Positions 34,887 to 44,212 are shown, counted from the stretch's first letter. The stretch: DNA of 64,000 nt from Bradyrhizobium sp. CCGUVB4N (GCF_024199945.1 NZ_JANADP010000001.1:7502001-7566000); one strand, 5' to 3'. The notes: a model not told the origin generated them from the letters alone. Numbers and translations are program-made.

Positions 34887-35390
34887 TTACACCGCGATCC
34901 GGTCCGCCAGCTGCCGGAACCTTTGGAGCTGATCCGCACGCAACGCCCGGGTCTCGTCACGACCGACGAACACCTTGAACATGATGCCGCCGTCGGCATT
35001 GATGAAGGCGGCGAAGGCGGACGACTTGCCCATGAAGGGCCGCTCGACGAAGGCGATGCCGGCGCAACGCTCGTGGCGGAGATGGCCGTGCAGGCCCTTC
35101 GGCTGCATCAGGTTGAAATAGCCGCGGCCGATCTCGCCAGCCGGAATGCTGCCGGTGAACTCGAAGATCGCATCATCGGTGTGGACGATCAGCGTGACCT
35201 CGCCCCATGCGGCGATGTCCTGCATCGCGGCGGCGAAATGCTCGCCACCGCCCATGCGCAGCATCGACAACGGCAGCGCCTCGATCACGGCGCGCGGCGT
35301 GACCTTGCGCTCGCGCGCGACGTCCTCGATGACCGCGCCGGGATTGTCGGCCATGTACGCCCTGAGATCGGCGAGATCGGTGCTCAGCAT
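34887..35390 (-). CDS. hutX: Cytosolic haem-utilisation carrier protein HutX
   Basis: The 167-residue product matches HutX/HuvX-type intracellular haem carriers: LADNPGAVIEDVARE-like N-terminus (ADNPGAVIEDVA), MGGGEHFAAAMQDIAAWGEV, IVHTDDAIFEFTGSIPAGEI and GYFNLMQPKGLHGHLRH. The protein is thought to bind imported haem and pass it to a degrading enzyme. It is encoded between hmuQ (the candidate degrading enzyme) and exbB. ATG at 35390 has GAGGAG upstream. Confidence 0.9.
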   Translation of the reverse strand: MLSTDLADLRAYMADNPGAVIEDVARERKVTPRAVIEALPLSMLRMGGGEHFAAAMQDIAAWGEVTLIVHTDDAIFEFTGSIPAGEIGRGYFNLMQPKGLHGHLRHERCAGIAFVERPFMGKSSAFAAFINADGGIMFKVFVGRDETRALRADQLQRFRQLADRIAV

Positions 35391-35414
35391 GTCCGGCTCC
35401 TCATCTGCGCCGCC

Positions 35415-35747
35415 TTAGGCCGCCGCCGCCTTGCGCTCGCTCTGGATCACCTCAAAACCCTCGAACTTGGGATGACCGAGATAGAGGCTCTCGCCGGTCT
35501 GATTGTCGGCGCGCGCATGGGCGCGGCGAAACTGGTCCGAGCGGGTCCAGGCTTCGAACGCGGCCTTGTCGACCCAGAGCGTGTGCGACGAATAGAGCGT
35601 GTGGTCCTCGGCTTCAGGGCCCTTCAAGAGATGAAACTCGACGAAGCCCGGCATGCTGCCGAGATAGGATTCGCGGGTGGCCCAGACGGTTTCGAACGCG
35701 GTCTCCGCGCCCTTCTTCACCTGGAACCGGTTCATGGCGATGAACAT
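35415..35747 (-). CDS. hmuQ: IsdG-like haem-degrading monooxygenase HmuQ
   Basis: The 110-residue antibiotic-biosynthesis-monooxygenase-fold protein has residues that align with the IsdG catalytic trio: Asn6 (MFIAMNRF), Trp67 (FEAW) and His77 (RRAHAR). IsdG-type enzymes open the haem ring to release iron in the cytoplasm. In B. japonicum a gene named hmuQ, clustered with haem transport genes, encodes such an enzyme, and the position here fits. ATG at 35747 has AGGAGAGA upstream; Met5 is an alternative. Confidence 0.88.
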   Translation of the reverse strand: MFIAMNRFQVKKGAETAFETVWATRESYLGSMPGFVEFHLLKGPEAEDHTLYSSHTLWVDKAAFEAWTRSDQFRRAHARADNQTGESLYLGHPKFEGFEVIQSERKAAAA

Positions 35748-35843
35748 AAGTGTCTCTCCTTCTCATTGAAACGAATACACGCCGAAGCCGCGCTGGAGCA
35801 TCAGCGCGGCCCGGCGGACGTGGGTGACGTTGCGACGCGCGGC

Positions 35844-38189
35844 TTACGCACCTCCGAAGTGGATCTTCAGGCCGGCCTTGTAGACCCGACCCGCTCCCGG
35901 GCTCGACCACAGCACGTCGTTCTGCGTGGTGCCGTCGACCGAGCTGCCGGGAATGGCGTAGGGCCGGTAGTACTGGTTCAAGAGGTTGTCGATCGAGGCC
36001 GAGAACACGATGTCCTTGGTCGCGTTGTAGGTCAGGTACAGATTGACCAGCTCGTATCCCGTCGCGGGCAGATAGCCGGCGGGCACGTCGTTGTTCGGAC
36101 CGTACGAGGCCCACTGCGCGGTCAGGATCAGCGTGCGATCGAGCAGGCGGACACCGCCCGTGGTGACGACCTTGCGCGGCGTGATGGTCGCAAGCCCGAC
36201 ATTGGTCGCGACGTTCTTGCCCTGGATGTAATGACCGGAGACACCGACGAACCAGTCGCCGGCATCGTACATCGTCTCCGCCTCAAAACCCTGGATCCGG
36301 GCGCTGGCGATGTTCTGGTACTGATAGTACTTCGCGAACGAGCCAAAGCCCGGGAACGCCACGAAGCCGAACGGCACGAGGTCGATGTAGTCGCTGACGT
36401 CGTTCTGGAACAGGTTGATCTTGCCGCGGAACGAGTCGGATGCGCGGAAGATGTTGTCGTATTTCAGATTGAAGCCGACTTCCTTGTTCTTGCCGACCTC
36501 AGGGCGAAGGTTCGCATTGGGCAGGAAGCAGAACACGCCGGAGGTGCCGTCCGGACAGGCAAACAGGGCCGGTCCGCCGCCGGTCGCGTGGGCGCCGGAG
36601 ATGACCGTTTCCGTGATCGACGGGGCGCGGTAGCCTTCGGCGTAGCTCACATAGGGCTGGAAGCCCGGGACCGGCGTGACGCCGAGGGTGATCTTCGGCG
36701 AGAAACGATCACCGCCCGTGTTGGTGCCGCCCGACTGCAGATTGTAGCGGTCGTAACGGACCGCGCTGACCGCCTCGAACCAGGTGCCGTAGTTCTGCTT
36801 CAACTGGAGGAAGCCGCCCGACACGGTGCGGATGCCGCTCGGCGTGGTGACGTTGGAATTGCCGCGGCTGTCGGTCGTGATGACGTCGTCCTGGAAGGCA
36901 TCGACGCCCCAGGTCAGCGCGTTGCGCCAGTCGGCAACGTCGAAACGCGTGGTGTTGTTGGCATCGAAGCCGAACGTATTCAGCTTGTAGGCACGACCGG
37001 TACCGACGCAGCCCGAAATGTTGTTTCCGAGACCGCCGTTACAATAGGCCGTGGGGTTGCCGTAATCATAGGTTTTGGTCTGGTCGTTTTCGGTGCGGTT
37101 GGCGTAGGCCGACATGTGCCAGTCCCACAGATTGTCGCTCGGCAGTGCGTAGTTCCACGTGACAGTGCCGGTGTAGTTCTTGGCATCGGAGGCGTAGACC
37201 GACGAACCACGGTTCAACGCGATCAGCGCCGCCGATGTCGTCGGACCCCGGTTGATCTGGCCGATGCTGTATTGATAGTCCTGGAACGTGGCGCCGAACT
37301 TGACCTCGTGGCCGAGCGCGGGGCGCACCGTCAGCTTCATCAGCCCGGCCTCGACCTGGTTGCCGGTGTTGCCGATCTCGGTGCCGTTGCCGTCCTTGTA
37401 ATTGCCCTGCGTGCGGTAGACCGCGCCGCCGAAGATATCGACGTCGGGCGTGGCGCGCACGCCGCCGAACACCGAGCCGAGGCCGCGGCTGTTGTTGGAG
37501 CCGTAGGAGCCTGAGAGATCGACACCCCAGCGCTCGCCGGGGCGCAGCACGTCGTTGATGTCCTTGGTCCGGAACGAGACCAGGCCGCCGATCGCGCCGG
37601 AGCCGTAGATGTTGGCGGTCGGTCCGCGCACCACATCGACGCCGCCGATCAATTCAGGGTCGAGGAAGAAGGAGCCGTTGGCGTTGTGACCGGTGCGCTG
37701 ATAATTCTGCCGCGCGCCGTCGACCACGACGGCGACGCGGCCGAAATCCTGCAAGCCGCGGACATTGATGACGGTCGCGGGATCATCGCCGCGCTCCTGG
37801 AACGACACGCCGGGGACGTTATAGAAGATGTCCGACAGCCGGTTCGGCTGCAAACCCTGGATCTTGTCGAGCGAGACGGAGGAGACCGGCGCGAGCGAGT
37901 CGATCGCGCGCTCCTCGGTCTTGGTCGCGGCCACCGTGATGGTGTCGAGCGTCTGCACCGGCGCCGCGCCGCCGGCCTGGGCACGAGCGTTCATGACTTC
38001 AGGCTTGGCTTGCTGCGCAATTTGCGGCTTGGCCTGCTTGCGCTTGGCCTGCTTCGATCCTGCCGCCGAATCCTGTTCGGCCTGCGGCTGCGCCGTCTGC
38101 GCAAGACTGCTCTCCGCCGCCATTGCCGCGATTGAAACCACCGACGCGCCCAAAATCAAGGCGCGCGAATACCTAGCCCCGTCAGCCAT
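35844..38189 (-). CDS. hmuR: TonB-dependent outer-membrane haem receptor HmuR
   Basis: The 781-residue receptor has a signal peptide, a Lys/Gln/Ala-rich spacer, a TonB box-like segment near LDTITVAATKTEERAIDSLA, a plug domain (~95-210, with GRVAVVVDGARQNYQRTGHN and VDVVRGPTANIYGSGAIGGL) and a 22-strand-type barrel. The haem-receptor hallmark motifs appear as YAEGYRAPS (FRAP) and PNANLRPE (NPNL-like). It imports haem across the outer membrane using TonB-ExbBD. It is divergent from hmuP, and iron control is expected. Confidence 0.95.
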   Translation of the reverse strand: MADGARYSRALILGASVVSIAAMAAESSLAQTAQPQAEQDSAAGSKQAKRKQAKPQIAQQAKPEVMNARAQAGGAAPVQTLDTITVAATKTEERAIDSLAPVSSVSLDKIQGLQPNRLSDIFYNVPGVSFQERGDDPATVINVRGLQDFGRVAVVVDGARQNYQRTGHNANGSFFLDPELIGGVDVVRGPTANIYGSGAIGGLVSFRTKDINDVLRPGERWGVDLSGSYGSNNSRGLGSVFGGVRATPDVDIFGGAVYRTQGNYKDGNGTEIGNTGNQVEAGLMKLTVRPALGHEVKFGATFQDYQYSIGQINRGPTTSAALIALNRGSSVYASDAKNYTGTVTWNYALPSDNLWDWHMSAYANRTENDQTKTYDYGNPTAYCNGGLGNNISGCVGTGRAYKLNTFGFDANNTTRFDVADWRNALTWGVDAFQDDVITTDSRGNSNVTTPSGIRTVSGGFLQLKQNYGTWFEAVSAVRYDRYNLQSGGTNTGGDRFSPKITLGVTPVPGFQPYVSYAEGYRAPSITETVISGAHATGGGPALFACPDGTSGVFCFLPNANLRPEVGKNKEVGFNLKYDNIFRASDSFRGKINLFQNDVSDYIDLVPFGFVAFPGFGSFAKYYQYQNIASARIQGFEAETMYDAGDWFVGVSGHYIQGKNVATNVGLATITPRKVVTTGGVRLLDRTLILTAQWASYGPNNDVPAGYLPATGYELVNLYLTYNATKDIVFSASIDNLLNQYYRPYAIPGSSVDGTTQNDVLWSSPGAGRVYKAGLKIHFGGA

Positions 38190-38436
38190 AACCCCAACCC
38201 AATCATCTTGTGTCTTGTTGGCTGGCGTGCGCTAGCGCGAGGCGAGCGACTGGCTGGCTATTTGTGTGCGGGCCCCCGGCCCGCATCGTCCTGTTTGGTA
38301 ACGTGGCAACACTCTGACGGTCAATGACGTCGGGTTGCAGTTTATATCGATTGTAAGTTGCTGCGGTTGGAATGCGCCTCGCGCCGCTTATACAAACAAG
38401 CAGCACCTGAAATTTCGAAAGCGCATCGCGAGACCC
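38190..38436. promoter_or_regulatory. Divergent hmuR-hmuP promoter region, expected iron-control site
   Basis: These 247 bp hold the promoters of both hmu transcripts. In B. japonicum this region carries an Irr-dependent iron control element. I see direct repeats GTTGCAG (38334-38340) and GTTGCTG (38357-38363) flanking an A/T-rich TTTATATCGATTGTAA, plus TTTCGAAA at 38413-38420. Which, if any, is the control element is uncertain. Confidence 0.4.
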
Positions 38437-38643
38437 ATGTCAGCCGCATCCGGAGACAGCATCAACGACGCCGGAGGGCACGTGGAAAACCCTTCTGCAA
38501 CAACGCGAACCCTGATGATGCGGGGCAATCGCATCGACAGCCGCGAGCTGTTTGCCACCGAGCGCGAGATCATGATCGCACACGGCGAGGACAACTATCG
38601 CCTTCGCCTGACCTCGCAGAACAAGCTGATCCTGACGAAGTAG
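38437..38643 (+). CDS. hmuP: HemP/HmuP family haem-uptake protein
   Basis: The 68-residue product ends in the HemP domain (IDSRELFATEREIMIAHGED and YRLRLTSQNKLILTK). In B. japonicum the HmuP protein is a coactivator needed for Irr-dependent expression of haem-use genes. ATG at 38437 was chosen; the upstream frame lies in the promoter region. It is 6 bp before hmuT, the first gene of the haem ABC importer, and divergent from hmuR, the reported target. Confidence 0.9.
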   Translation: MSAASGDSINDAGGHVENPSATTRTLMMRGNRIDSRELFATEREIMIAHGEDNYRLRLTSQNKLILTK

Positions 38644-38649
38644 ACCGCA

Positions 38650-39597
38650 ATGACATTTTGTCGCACCCTGCTGTATCTGCTGCTGGCCGGTACGATCACA
38701 CGCGCGCCCGCCGCCAACGCGGCCGGCATCGTCGTGCATGACGCACGCAACCGTGACGTCGCGGTCAACGACATCGCGCGCACGGTCGCGATCGGCGGCG
38801 CCATCACCGAGATCCTCTATGCACTCGGGCTCGAGAGCCGGCTGGTCGGCGTCGATACCACGAGCCTCTATCCGGCAGCCGCGCTGCACGACAAGCCGAA
38901 CGTCGGCTACATGCGCCAGATCTCGGCGGAAGGCGTGCTCGGCCTCAACCCGACGCTGATCCTCGCGATCCAGGGCTCGGGCCCGCGCGAGACCATGGAT
39001 CTCCTCGATACCGCAAAGGTGCCGCTGGTGCTGGTGCCCGAGACCTTCTCCGAGGACGGCCTGATCGAGAAGATCAGGCTGGTCGGCCATGCCATGGGTG
39101 TCGATGCGCGCGCCGAATGCCTGAGCACTGCGGTCAGTGCCGATCTCGCCGAGCTTCGCGCGCTGCGCGCCAAGGTGACCAAGCCGGTGCGCGTGATGTT
39201 CGTGATGTCACTCCAGAACGGGCGCGCCATGGTCGCGGGCCACAAGACGGCGGCCGACGAGATCATCCAGCTCGCAGGCGCAGCCAACGCCGTCGACGAT
39301 TACGACGGCTACAAGATCATCGGCGACGAAGCGATCGTCGCGGCCAAGCCCGACGTGGTGCTGTCGATCGAGCGCGGCAAGGACTCGCTCCAGGCCGACG
39401 CGGTCTACACCCATCCCGGCTTCGCCCTGACGCCGGTCGCGGCCAACAAGAGTTTTGTGACGATGGACGGGCTCTATCTGCTCGGCTTCGGACCGCGCAC
39501 GGCGGCGGCGGCGCGCGATCTCTCGGTCAAGCTCTATCCGGCGTTGGCTGATGGCGCATTCACATCGGCTTTGTCGGCGGCGAATTGCCGGCAATGA
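38650..39597 (+). CDS. hmuT: Haem ABC transporter periplasmic binding protein HmuT
   Basis: The 315-residue product has a signal peptide (1-24, ending NAAG) and a class III binding-protein fold: DIARTVAIGGAITEILYALG, RLVGVDTTSLYP, NPTLILAIQGSGP and GLYLLGFGPRTAAAARDL. It collects haem delivered by HmuR and passes it to HmuU. The stop overlaps the hmuU start (ATGA), so hmuTUV is translationally coupled. It starts 6 bp after hmuP. Confidence 0.93.
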   Translation: MTFCRTLLYLLLAGTITRAPAANAAGIVVHDARNRDVAVNDIARTVAIGGAITEILYALGLESRLVGVDTTSLYPAAALHDKPNVGYMRQISAEGVLGLNPTLILAIQGSGPRETMDLLDTAKVPLVLVPETFSEDGLIEKIRLVGHAMGVDARAECLSTAVSADLAELRALRAKVTKPVRVMFVMSLQNGRAMVAGHKTAADEIIQLAGAANAVDDYDGYKIIGDEAIVAAKPDVVLSIERGKDSLQADAVYTHPGFALTPVAANKSFVTMDGLYLLGFGPRTAAAARDLSVKLYPALADGAFTSALSAANCRQ

Positions 39598-40685
39598 GCG
39601 CGGCGGTCGAGACCGAGGCGCGGGGACCTCGACGTCGCACAGGACGGCGCTCCGCATCGCTGGCGATTCCGCTTCTGCTCATCGTGCTCATCGCCGCCGC
39701 AATCGTCGCGCTGACCGTCGGCGCGGCCGGCATTCCGCTCGCCCGGCTGCCGGCCGCGCTCGGCCTTGTCGCGGACGGCGCCGCGACGACAGTCACCGCC
39801 CGCGACCAGCTTGTGCTGTGGTCGATCCGCATTCCCCGGATCGCGGCGACCGCGATGGTCGGCGGACTTCTTGCGGCCGCCGGCGCAATCATGCAGGGGC
39901 TGTTTCGCAATCCGCTCGCCGATCCGGCGCTGGTCGGCGTCTCCAGCGGTGGCGCGCTCGCGGCTGCATGCGCGATCGTCTTCACCGATTCGCGCTTCGG
40001 CGAGACGTTTCGTTTCCTCCAGACCGAGCTGTTGCCGCTCGCGGCCTTTGCGGGATCGCTGGTCACGACCGCGATTCTTTACGGCATCTCCAGCCGTGCC
40101 GGCAGAACATCGATTGCGATCTTCCTGCTCGCCGGCGTCGCCATTACCGCCATCACCAACGCCGGCATCGGGCTTCTGGTGTTCATCGCCGACGACCGCC
40201 AGCTCCGTGACATCACGTTCTGGATGCTGGGCTCGATGAGCGGCGCAACCTGGACCAAGGCCGCGGTGCTCGCGCCGGTCCTCGCGGCCGGGCTCGCCGC
40301 CTGCGCCTTCATCGCACGCGGCCTCGATCTGCTGGTGCTCGGCGAAGCCGATGCCTTTCACGGTGGCGTCGATGTCGAGCGCCTGAAACGGATCGCGATC
40401 GTGATGGTCTCCGCCATGACCGGCGTCGCAGTGTCGATCAGCGGCGTCATCGGCTTCGTCGGCATCGTCGTGCCGCATCTGTTGCGCCTCGTCATTGGCC
40501 CCGCGCATCGCCTGCTGCTGCCGGCCTCGGTGCTGCTGGGCGCGATCCTGATGGTCGGCGCCGATACGCTGGCACGCACCATCGTGGCGCCGGCCGAGAT
40601 GCCGATCGGCATTTTGACCGCGGCGGTCGGCGCGCCGGTCTTCCTCGGCATCCTGCTGCGGCAACGCGGGCTCGCCTCACTATGA
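39594..40685 (+). CDS. hmuU: Haem ABC transporter permease HmuU
   Basis: The 363-residue FecCD-type permease has about nine or ten membrane spans. Family blocks include RIPRIAATAMVGGLLAAAGA, MQGLFRNPLADPALVGVSSG and GVIGFVGIVVPHLLRLVIGP. It moves haem across the inner membrane with HmuV. ATG at 39594 overlaps the hmuT stop; a TTG at 39585 would add three residues. It overlaps hmuV by four bases. Confidence 0.94.
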   Translation: MSAAVETEARGPRRRTGRRSASLAIPLLLIVLIAAAIVALTVGAAGIPLARLPAALGLVADGAATTVTARDQLVLWSIRIPRIAATAMVGGLLAAAGAIMQGLFRNPLADPALVGVSSGGALAAACAIVFTDSRFGETFRFLQTELLPLAAFAGSLVTTAILYGISSRAGRTSIAIFLLAGVAITAITNAGIGLLVFIADDRQLRDITFWMLGSMSGATWTKAAVLAPVLAAGLAACAFIARGLDLLVLGEADAFHGGVDVERLKRIAIVMVSAMTGVAVSISGVIGFVGIVVPHLLRLVIGPAHRLLLPASVLLGAILMVGADTLARTIVAPAEMPIGILTAAVGAPVFLGILLRQRGLASL

Positions 40686-41485
40686 GCGCCGTGATCGAGG
40701 CGCGTGCTTTGAGCAAACGCGCCGGCCGCGCGAGGCTGCTCGATGACGTCAGCCTCGGCGTCACAGCCGGCGAGATGGTTGCCATCATCGGCCCGAACGG
40801 CGCCGGCAAGTCGACGCTGCTGCGACTGCTCTCCGGCGATCTCCGCCCGAGCGAGGGCGAGGTCAAGCTGAAGCAGCGCGACATCAGCCTCTATACCCCG
40901 CGCGAGCTTGCCGCGCGCCGCGTGATGCTGTCCCAGCACATCAACGTCACCTTCCCCTTCACCGTCGAGGAGATCGTGCTGATGGGCGCGGGCGATCGCA
41001 GCCCGCGCGAGGCGGGCCGGCTGGTCGACGCCGCGCTCGATGAAGTCGGCCTGTCGCATTTCCGCGAACGGAAGTTGCCGACGCTATCAGGCGGCGAGCA
41101 GCAACGCGCCCATTTCGCCCGCGTGCTGGTGCAGCTCGCCTGTGGCGAGGCCGAGCACGGACCCGGGCTGCTGCTGCTGGACGAACCGACCTCGAGCCTG
41201 GATCTGCGCCATCAGATCGACCTGGTCGAAGCCGCGCGCCGCCGCGCGGCCGGCGGCACGGCGGTCATCGCGATCCTGCACGATCTCAATCTCGCGATCC
41301 GCTTTGCCGACCGGCTGATCGTGCTGAACGGCGGCAAGCTCGCCGCCGATGGCCCGCGCACCGACATCGTCACCCGCGAAACCATCCGCGACATCTTCGA
41401 GATCGACACCGTCGTCCATCAGGCCGACGGCGTGCCTTATGTGCTGCCGCAGTCGATGCGGGCGGTTGTGCCTGCGCCGCGATGA
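40682..41485 (+). CDS. hmuV: Haem ABC transporter ATP-binding protein HmuV
   Basis: The 267-residue ATPase has Walker A GPNGAGKST (37-45), the signature LSGGEQQR (135-142), Walker B LLLLDEPT (163-170) and a switch histidine in ILHDLNLA. It energises haem import with HmuU. It is the last gene of hmuP-hmuT-hmuU-hmuV and is followed by a family 1 palindromic repeat that may end or stabilise the transcript. This is the only complete ABC importer in the window with its own ATPase. Confidence 0.96.
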   Translation: MSAVIEARALSKRAGRARLLDDVSLGVTAGEMVAIIGPNGAGKSTLLRLLSGDLRPSEGEVKLKQRDISLYTPRELAARRVMLSQHINVTFPFTVEEIVLMGAGDRSPREAGRLVDAALDEVGLSHFRERKLPTLSGGEQQRAHFARVLVQLACGEAEHGPGLLLLDEPTSSLDLRHQIDLVEAARRRAAGGTAVIAILHDLNLAIRFADRLIVLNGGKLAADGPRTDIVTRETIRDIFEIDTVVHQADGVPYVLPQSMRAVVPAPR

Positions 41486-41493
41486 AGGTGCGC

Positions 41494-41639
41494 TCCCTCG
41501 CCCCGCTTGCGGGGAGAGGGTTGGGGTGAGGGGGAGTCTCCGCAACGACGGTGAGAGTTGGACTCGCGGAGAGTCCCCCTCACCCGGAATACGCGCTTAC
41601 AGCGCGCATTCCGACCTCTCCCCGCAAGCGGGGCGAGGT
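41494..41639. repeat. Composite intergenic palindromic repeat (family 1)
   Basis: CCCTCGCCCCGC/GCGGGGAGAGGG, GGGTGAGGGGGA pairing with TCCCCCTCACCC, an inner GACTCGCGGAGAGTC and CCTCTCCCCGC/GCGGGGCGAGG. The segment TTGGACTCGCGGAGAGTCCC is identical to one in the element at 14243-14406. It lies between convergent hmuV and the MuiA-like gene. Confidence 0.88.
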
Positions 41640-41665
41640 AAGGCAGCGCCGCCGACCGCGAGAAA

Positions 41666-43351
41666 CTAGCCCGACGGCACGATCACCATGCTCTTGTCCT
41701 TCGGCCAGCGGACGCGCCAGGCGAAGTTGATGTCCTTGACCTCACCGGGCTTGGCGTCGAACGACCATTCCAGTACGCCGCGCCTGTCGCGGAGATCCTT
41801 TGCCGTGGGCGGCGTGGTCGCCGGCAGCATCTCGACGACGATCTCCTCGTTCTCGCTGACCGGGAGCTGATCCTCGATCGCGACGTGGATCGGGAAGTCA
41901 TGACCATTGCGAACAGTGGTCTTGAAGGCACGCTCGTCGGTCTTCGACGTCGTCACGATCAGGCCTGCCGAGCCCTCATTGCGCTTGAGCACCGCACGCT
42001 CGATCTTGACCTTGTCGTCGGCGCCGAAGCCGAGCCGCACGATATCGTCCTTGGCCGAGGCCGAGAGCTTGCCACGACCGACGAAGATGCCGTCGCGGTA
42101 GATCGCGACCTTGCCCGGCAGCAACGTCGCATCGTCAGTCTGCTTGAAACTGGCTTCGAGGAACGCGGTGGGATCCAGCACCGGCGCGGCACGCACCGCC
42201 AGATCGGCGGGCACGCTCATCGAGGCGATGCGCAGGCTCTTGGCGCCTTCGGCGGCACCGAGGCTGACGCGGCCGGGAATCTTGAAGGTGGCCTGGAAGT
42301 CGCCGATCTCGGCAACCGCTTGCTGTTCGTCGGCACGTTGGGCCGGCAGATCAAATTGATCCTTGTCTCGTGCCGCCTCCACCTTCCGTAACATCGGTGC
42401 CGTGGCGGGCGCGGGCATCGCCATGTCCTGGGCCTGGCCCAGCGCACGGGGCTTCGGCAGCTGCGGATATTGCGCCACCAGCGAGCCCAGCTCAGGCGCG
42501 CTGCCGCCACGGGCGATGCGGACGGTGGAAACACCCAGCGTGACGTTGGACCAATCCTCGCCGGTCGACTGCGTGACCTCGGCGCGACGGACCAGCTCGA
42601 GCTGCGGCTTGCGGTCCTTGGCGCCGGTATCGAGCCGGGCGTCATAGAGCGGCAGCCAGCGCGCATTGCGCACGGCATAAGTGACCCGCAGCGTTGCCTT
42701 CGTCGCGGCTGCGGAGGCGATGTCGATGCGAACCTCGAGCTTGCTGGGCGGCTTGGCCGACCGGTCGGCTTCGAGTTGCGCGATCTGGCGATCGATCTCG
42801 CGCTGCTTTCGCGAAGCATCCCGGATCGCCGTTTCTGCCGCCGCGACTTCCTCGGCCACCGCGGTAAAGGCCGCACGCCATTCGGTGATCGGGCGCGCCT
42901 CGCCCTTCTCGCCGAGACCGGCGGGTGAGGCTTCGGCGAAGCGCTGCGCGAATTTGCGCCGGGCGGCCGCGGCATCGATCGCGCCTTGCAAATCGGCACG
43001 CTCGTCCTTGAGCGCCTCGATGCGCTTGTCGAGCTCAGGGAGATTCACCGGCGGCGCCGCACGCGGCGGCCGCGCATCGATCGTGCCGATGGTGAGTTTT
43101 GCACCCGCCTCGCCCTCGACGCGGAGCGAGGACGGGTCGAGCGAGAGCGGAAAATCCTTTGCGACCAGGGTGCTGTCGCCGGAGGCGAGATCGATCGCGA
43201 TCACGCGGGTGACGGTGGCGCCATCAGGATAGACGGTGACGGTGTCGATGGCCGATGTGGCGTCCACATCGGCGGCCCATGAGGGCGCGGCGAGCGCCGT
43301 GGTCACCAGGACCAGGCTCGTCGTCGCCAGACATCTTGCGATCGTGCGCAT
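41666..43351 (-). CDS. MuiA-family protein (DUF4139 domain), exported
   Basis: The 561-residue product has a signal peptide (1-26, ending SWAAD), an N-terminal DUF4140-type domain (VTVYPDGATVTRVIAIDLAS), a coiled-coil middle (~95-200) and a C-terminal DUF4139 domain (YAVRNARWLPLYDARLDTGA through NFAWRVRWPKDKSMVIVPSG). The family is named after a mucoidy inhibitor; its molecular role is unclear. It is likely periplasmic. ATG at 43351 is preceded by CAGGGAGAAGTTT. No operon partner is visible. Confidence 0.88.
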   Translation of the reverse strand: MRTIARCLATTSLVLVTTALAAPSWAADVDATSAIDTVTVYPDGATVTRVIAIDLASGDSTLVAKDFPLSLDPSSLRVEGEAGAKLTIGTIDARPPRAAPPVNLPELDKRIEALKDERADLQGAIDAAAARRKFAQRFAEASPAGLGEKGEARPITEWRAAFTAVAEEVAAAETAIRDASRKQREIDRQIAQLEADRSAKPPSKLEVRIDIASAAATKATLRVTYAVRNARWLPLYDARLDTGAKDRKPQLELVRRAEVTQSTGEDWSNVTLGVSTVRIARGGSAPELGSLVAQYPQLPKPRALGQAQDMAMPAPATAPMLRKVEAARDKDQFDLPAQRADEQQAVAEIGDFQATFKIPGRVSLGAAEGAKSLRIASMSVPADLAVRAAPVLDPTAFLEASFKQTDDATLLPGKVAIYRDGIFVGRGKLSASAKDDIVRLGFGADDKVKIERAVLKRNEGSAGLIVTTSKTDERAFKTTVRNGHDFPIHVAIEDQLPVSENEEIVVEMLPATTPPTAKDLRDRRGVLEWSFDAKPGEVKDINFAWRVRWPKDKSMVIVPSG

Positions 43352-43567
43352 AAACTTCTCCCTGCCGATATCGCCGCGCCGCCAGCCGGACGCTGCGAAA
43401 ACATGCCACGCCATCGCGGTGAGACGCGGCAGGGAAGGAACTGGTTCGATTGGGGTTTCCGTTGGGCGCGGCTGCGGCAGCACCATGGCCGCGGAACGCG
43501 TCACCGCGCCGCGGCACAACCGGGGCTCAGAAGCCGAGGCCAGGCTGCTTGTTCAGGCTTGGCTTGT

Positions 43568-44188
43568 TCAGGCCTGGCTCGGCGAACCCTGGCCGAAGAT
43601 GCGGCGGAGCAAATCGGTCACGTTGCGGGCGCCGGCCTTCTTCAAAATGCTGGCACGATAACCCTCGACCGTGCGTGCGCTCAGATGCATGCGACGGGCG
43701 ACCTCCTTGTTGGTTAGACCGGCGGCAAGATGCACCAGCACGTCGTTCTCGCGCGCGGTCAGGGGTTCGCAACTGGGCAGCCAGCGGTGCCTGGTCGAAT
43801 CCGGCTGGGCCGACTCGTCGATCGCGGCATCGATCCGGTCGACGACATCGCGGGTGCGAAACGGCTTCTCGATGAAGTCGGCCGCGCCGCTCTTGATCGC
43901 GTCGACCGCCATGGCGATGCTGCCGTTCGCCGAGGTCACCAGGACCGGCGCCATGCAGTTTTCCTCGCGCAGGCGCTTGAGCACCTCGAGGGCGGAGCGA
44001 TCCGGCGGCATCTCCAGCAACACGCAGGCCGGCATCCGCGCCTTGGCTTCCGACAGCAGCGACGCGCCGTCGGCGAAGCAGATCACGTCATAAGCACTCT
44101 GCTGGAGCGCGTTGGACAATTGTTCGCGGGAGGCGGCGTCGGTTTCAATGACGAATACCTCACCCTTGGAAAGCATGTTTCCCGGCAT
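43568..44188 (-). CDS. FixJ-like response regulator with degenerate receiver
   Basis: The 206-residue product has a receiver-like domain (~10-130) and a C-terminal LuxR helix-turn-helix (PLTARENDVLVHLAAGLTNK, then EVARRMHLSARTVEGYRASI). The usual phospho-acceptor position reads P-A-C-V-L-L-E59, so Asp is replaced by Glu and the following loop is one residue shorter than in FixJ. Thr85/Ser86 and Lys108 are kept. It may therefore be phosphorylation-independent. No partner kinase gene is adjacent. It is divergent from an AraC regulator; Met5 is an alternative start. Confidence 0.85.
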   Translation of the reverse strand: MPGNMLSKGEVFVIETDAASREQLSNALQQSAYDVICFADGASLLSEAKARMPACVLLEMPPDRSALEVLKRLREENCMAPVLVTSANGSIAMAVDAIKSGAADFIEKPFRTRDVVDRIDAAIDESAQPDSTRHRWLPSCEPLTARENDVLVHLAAGLTNKEVARRMHLSARTVEGYRASILKKAGARNVTDLLRRIFGQGSPSQA

Positions 44189-44212
44189 AATCCCGATCCA
44201 GTAATGTCTTGG

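Noticed and set aside
34881..37514. An 877-codon open frame on the plus strand
   Set aside because: It runs antisense through exbB, hutX, hmuQ and hmuR, all clear family members; long antisense frames are expected in high-GC DNA and its product has no recognisable domain.
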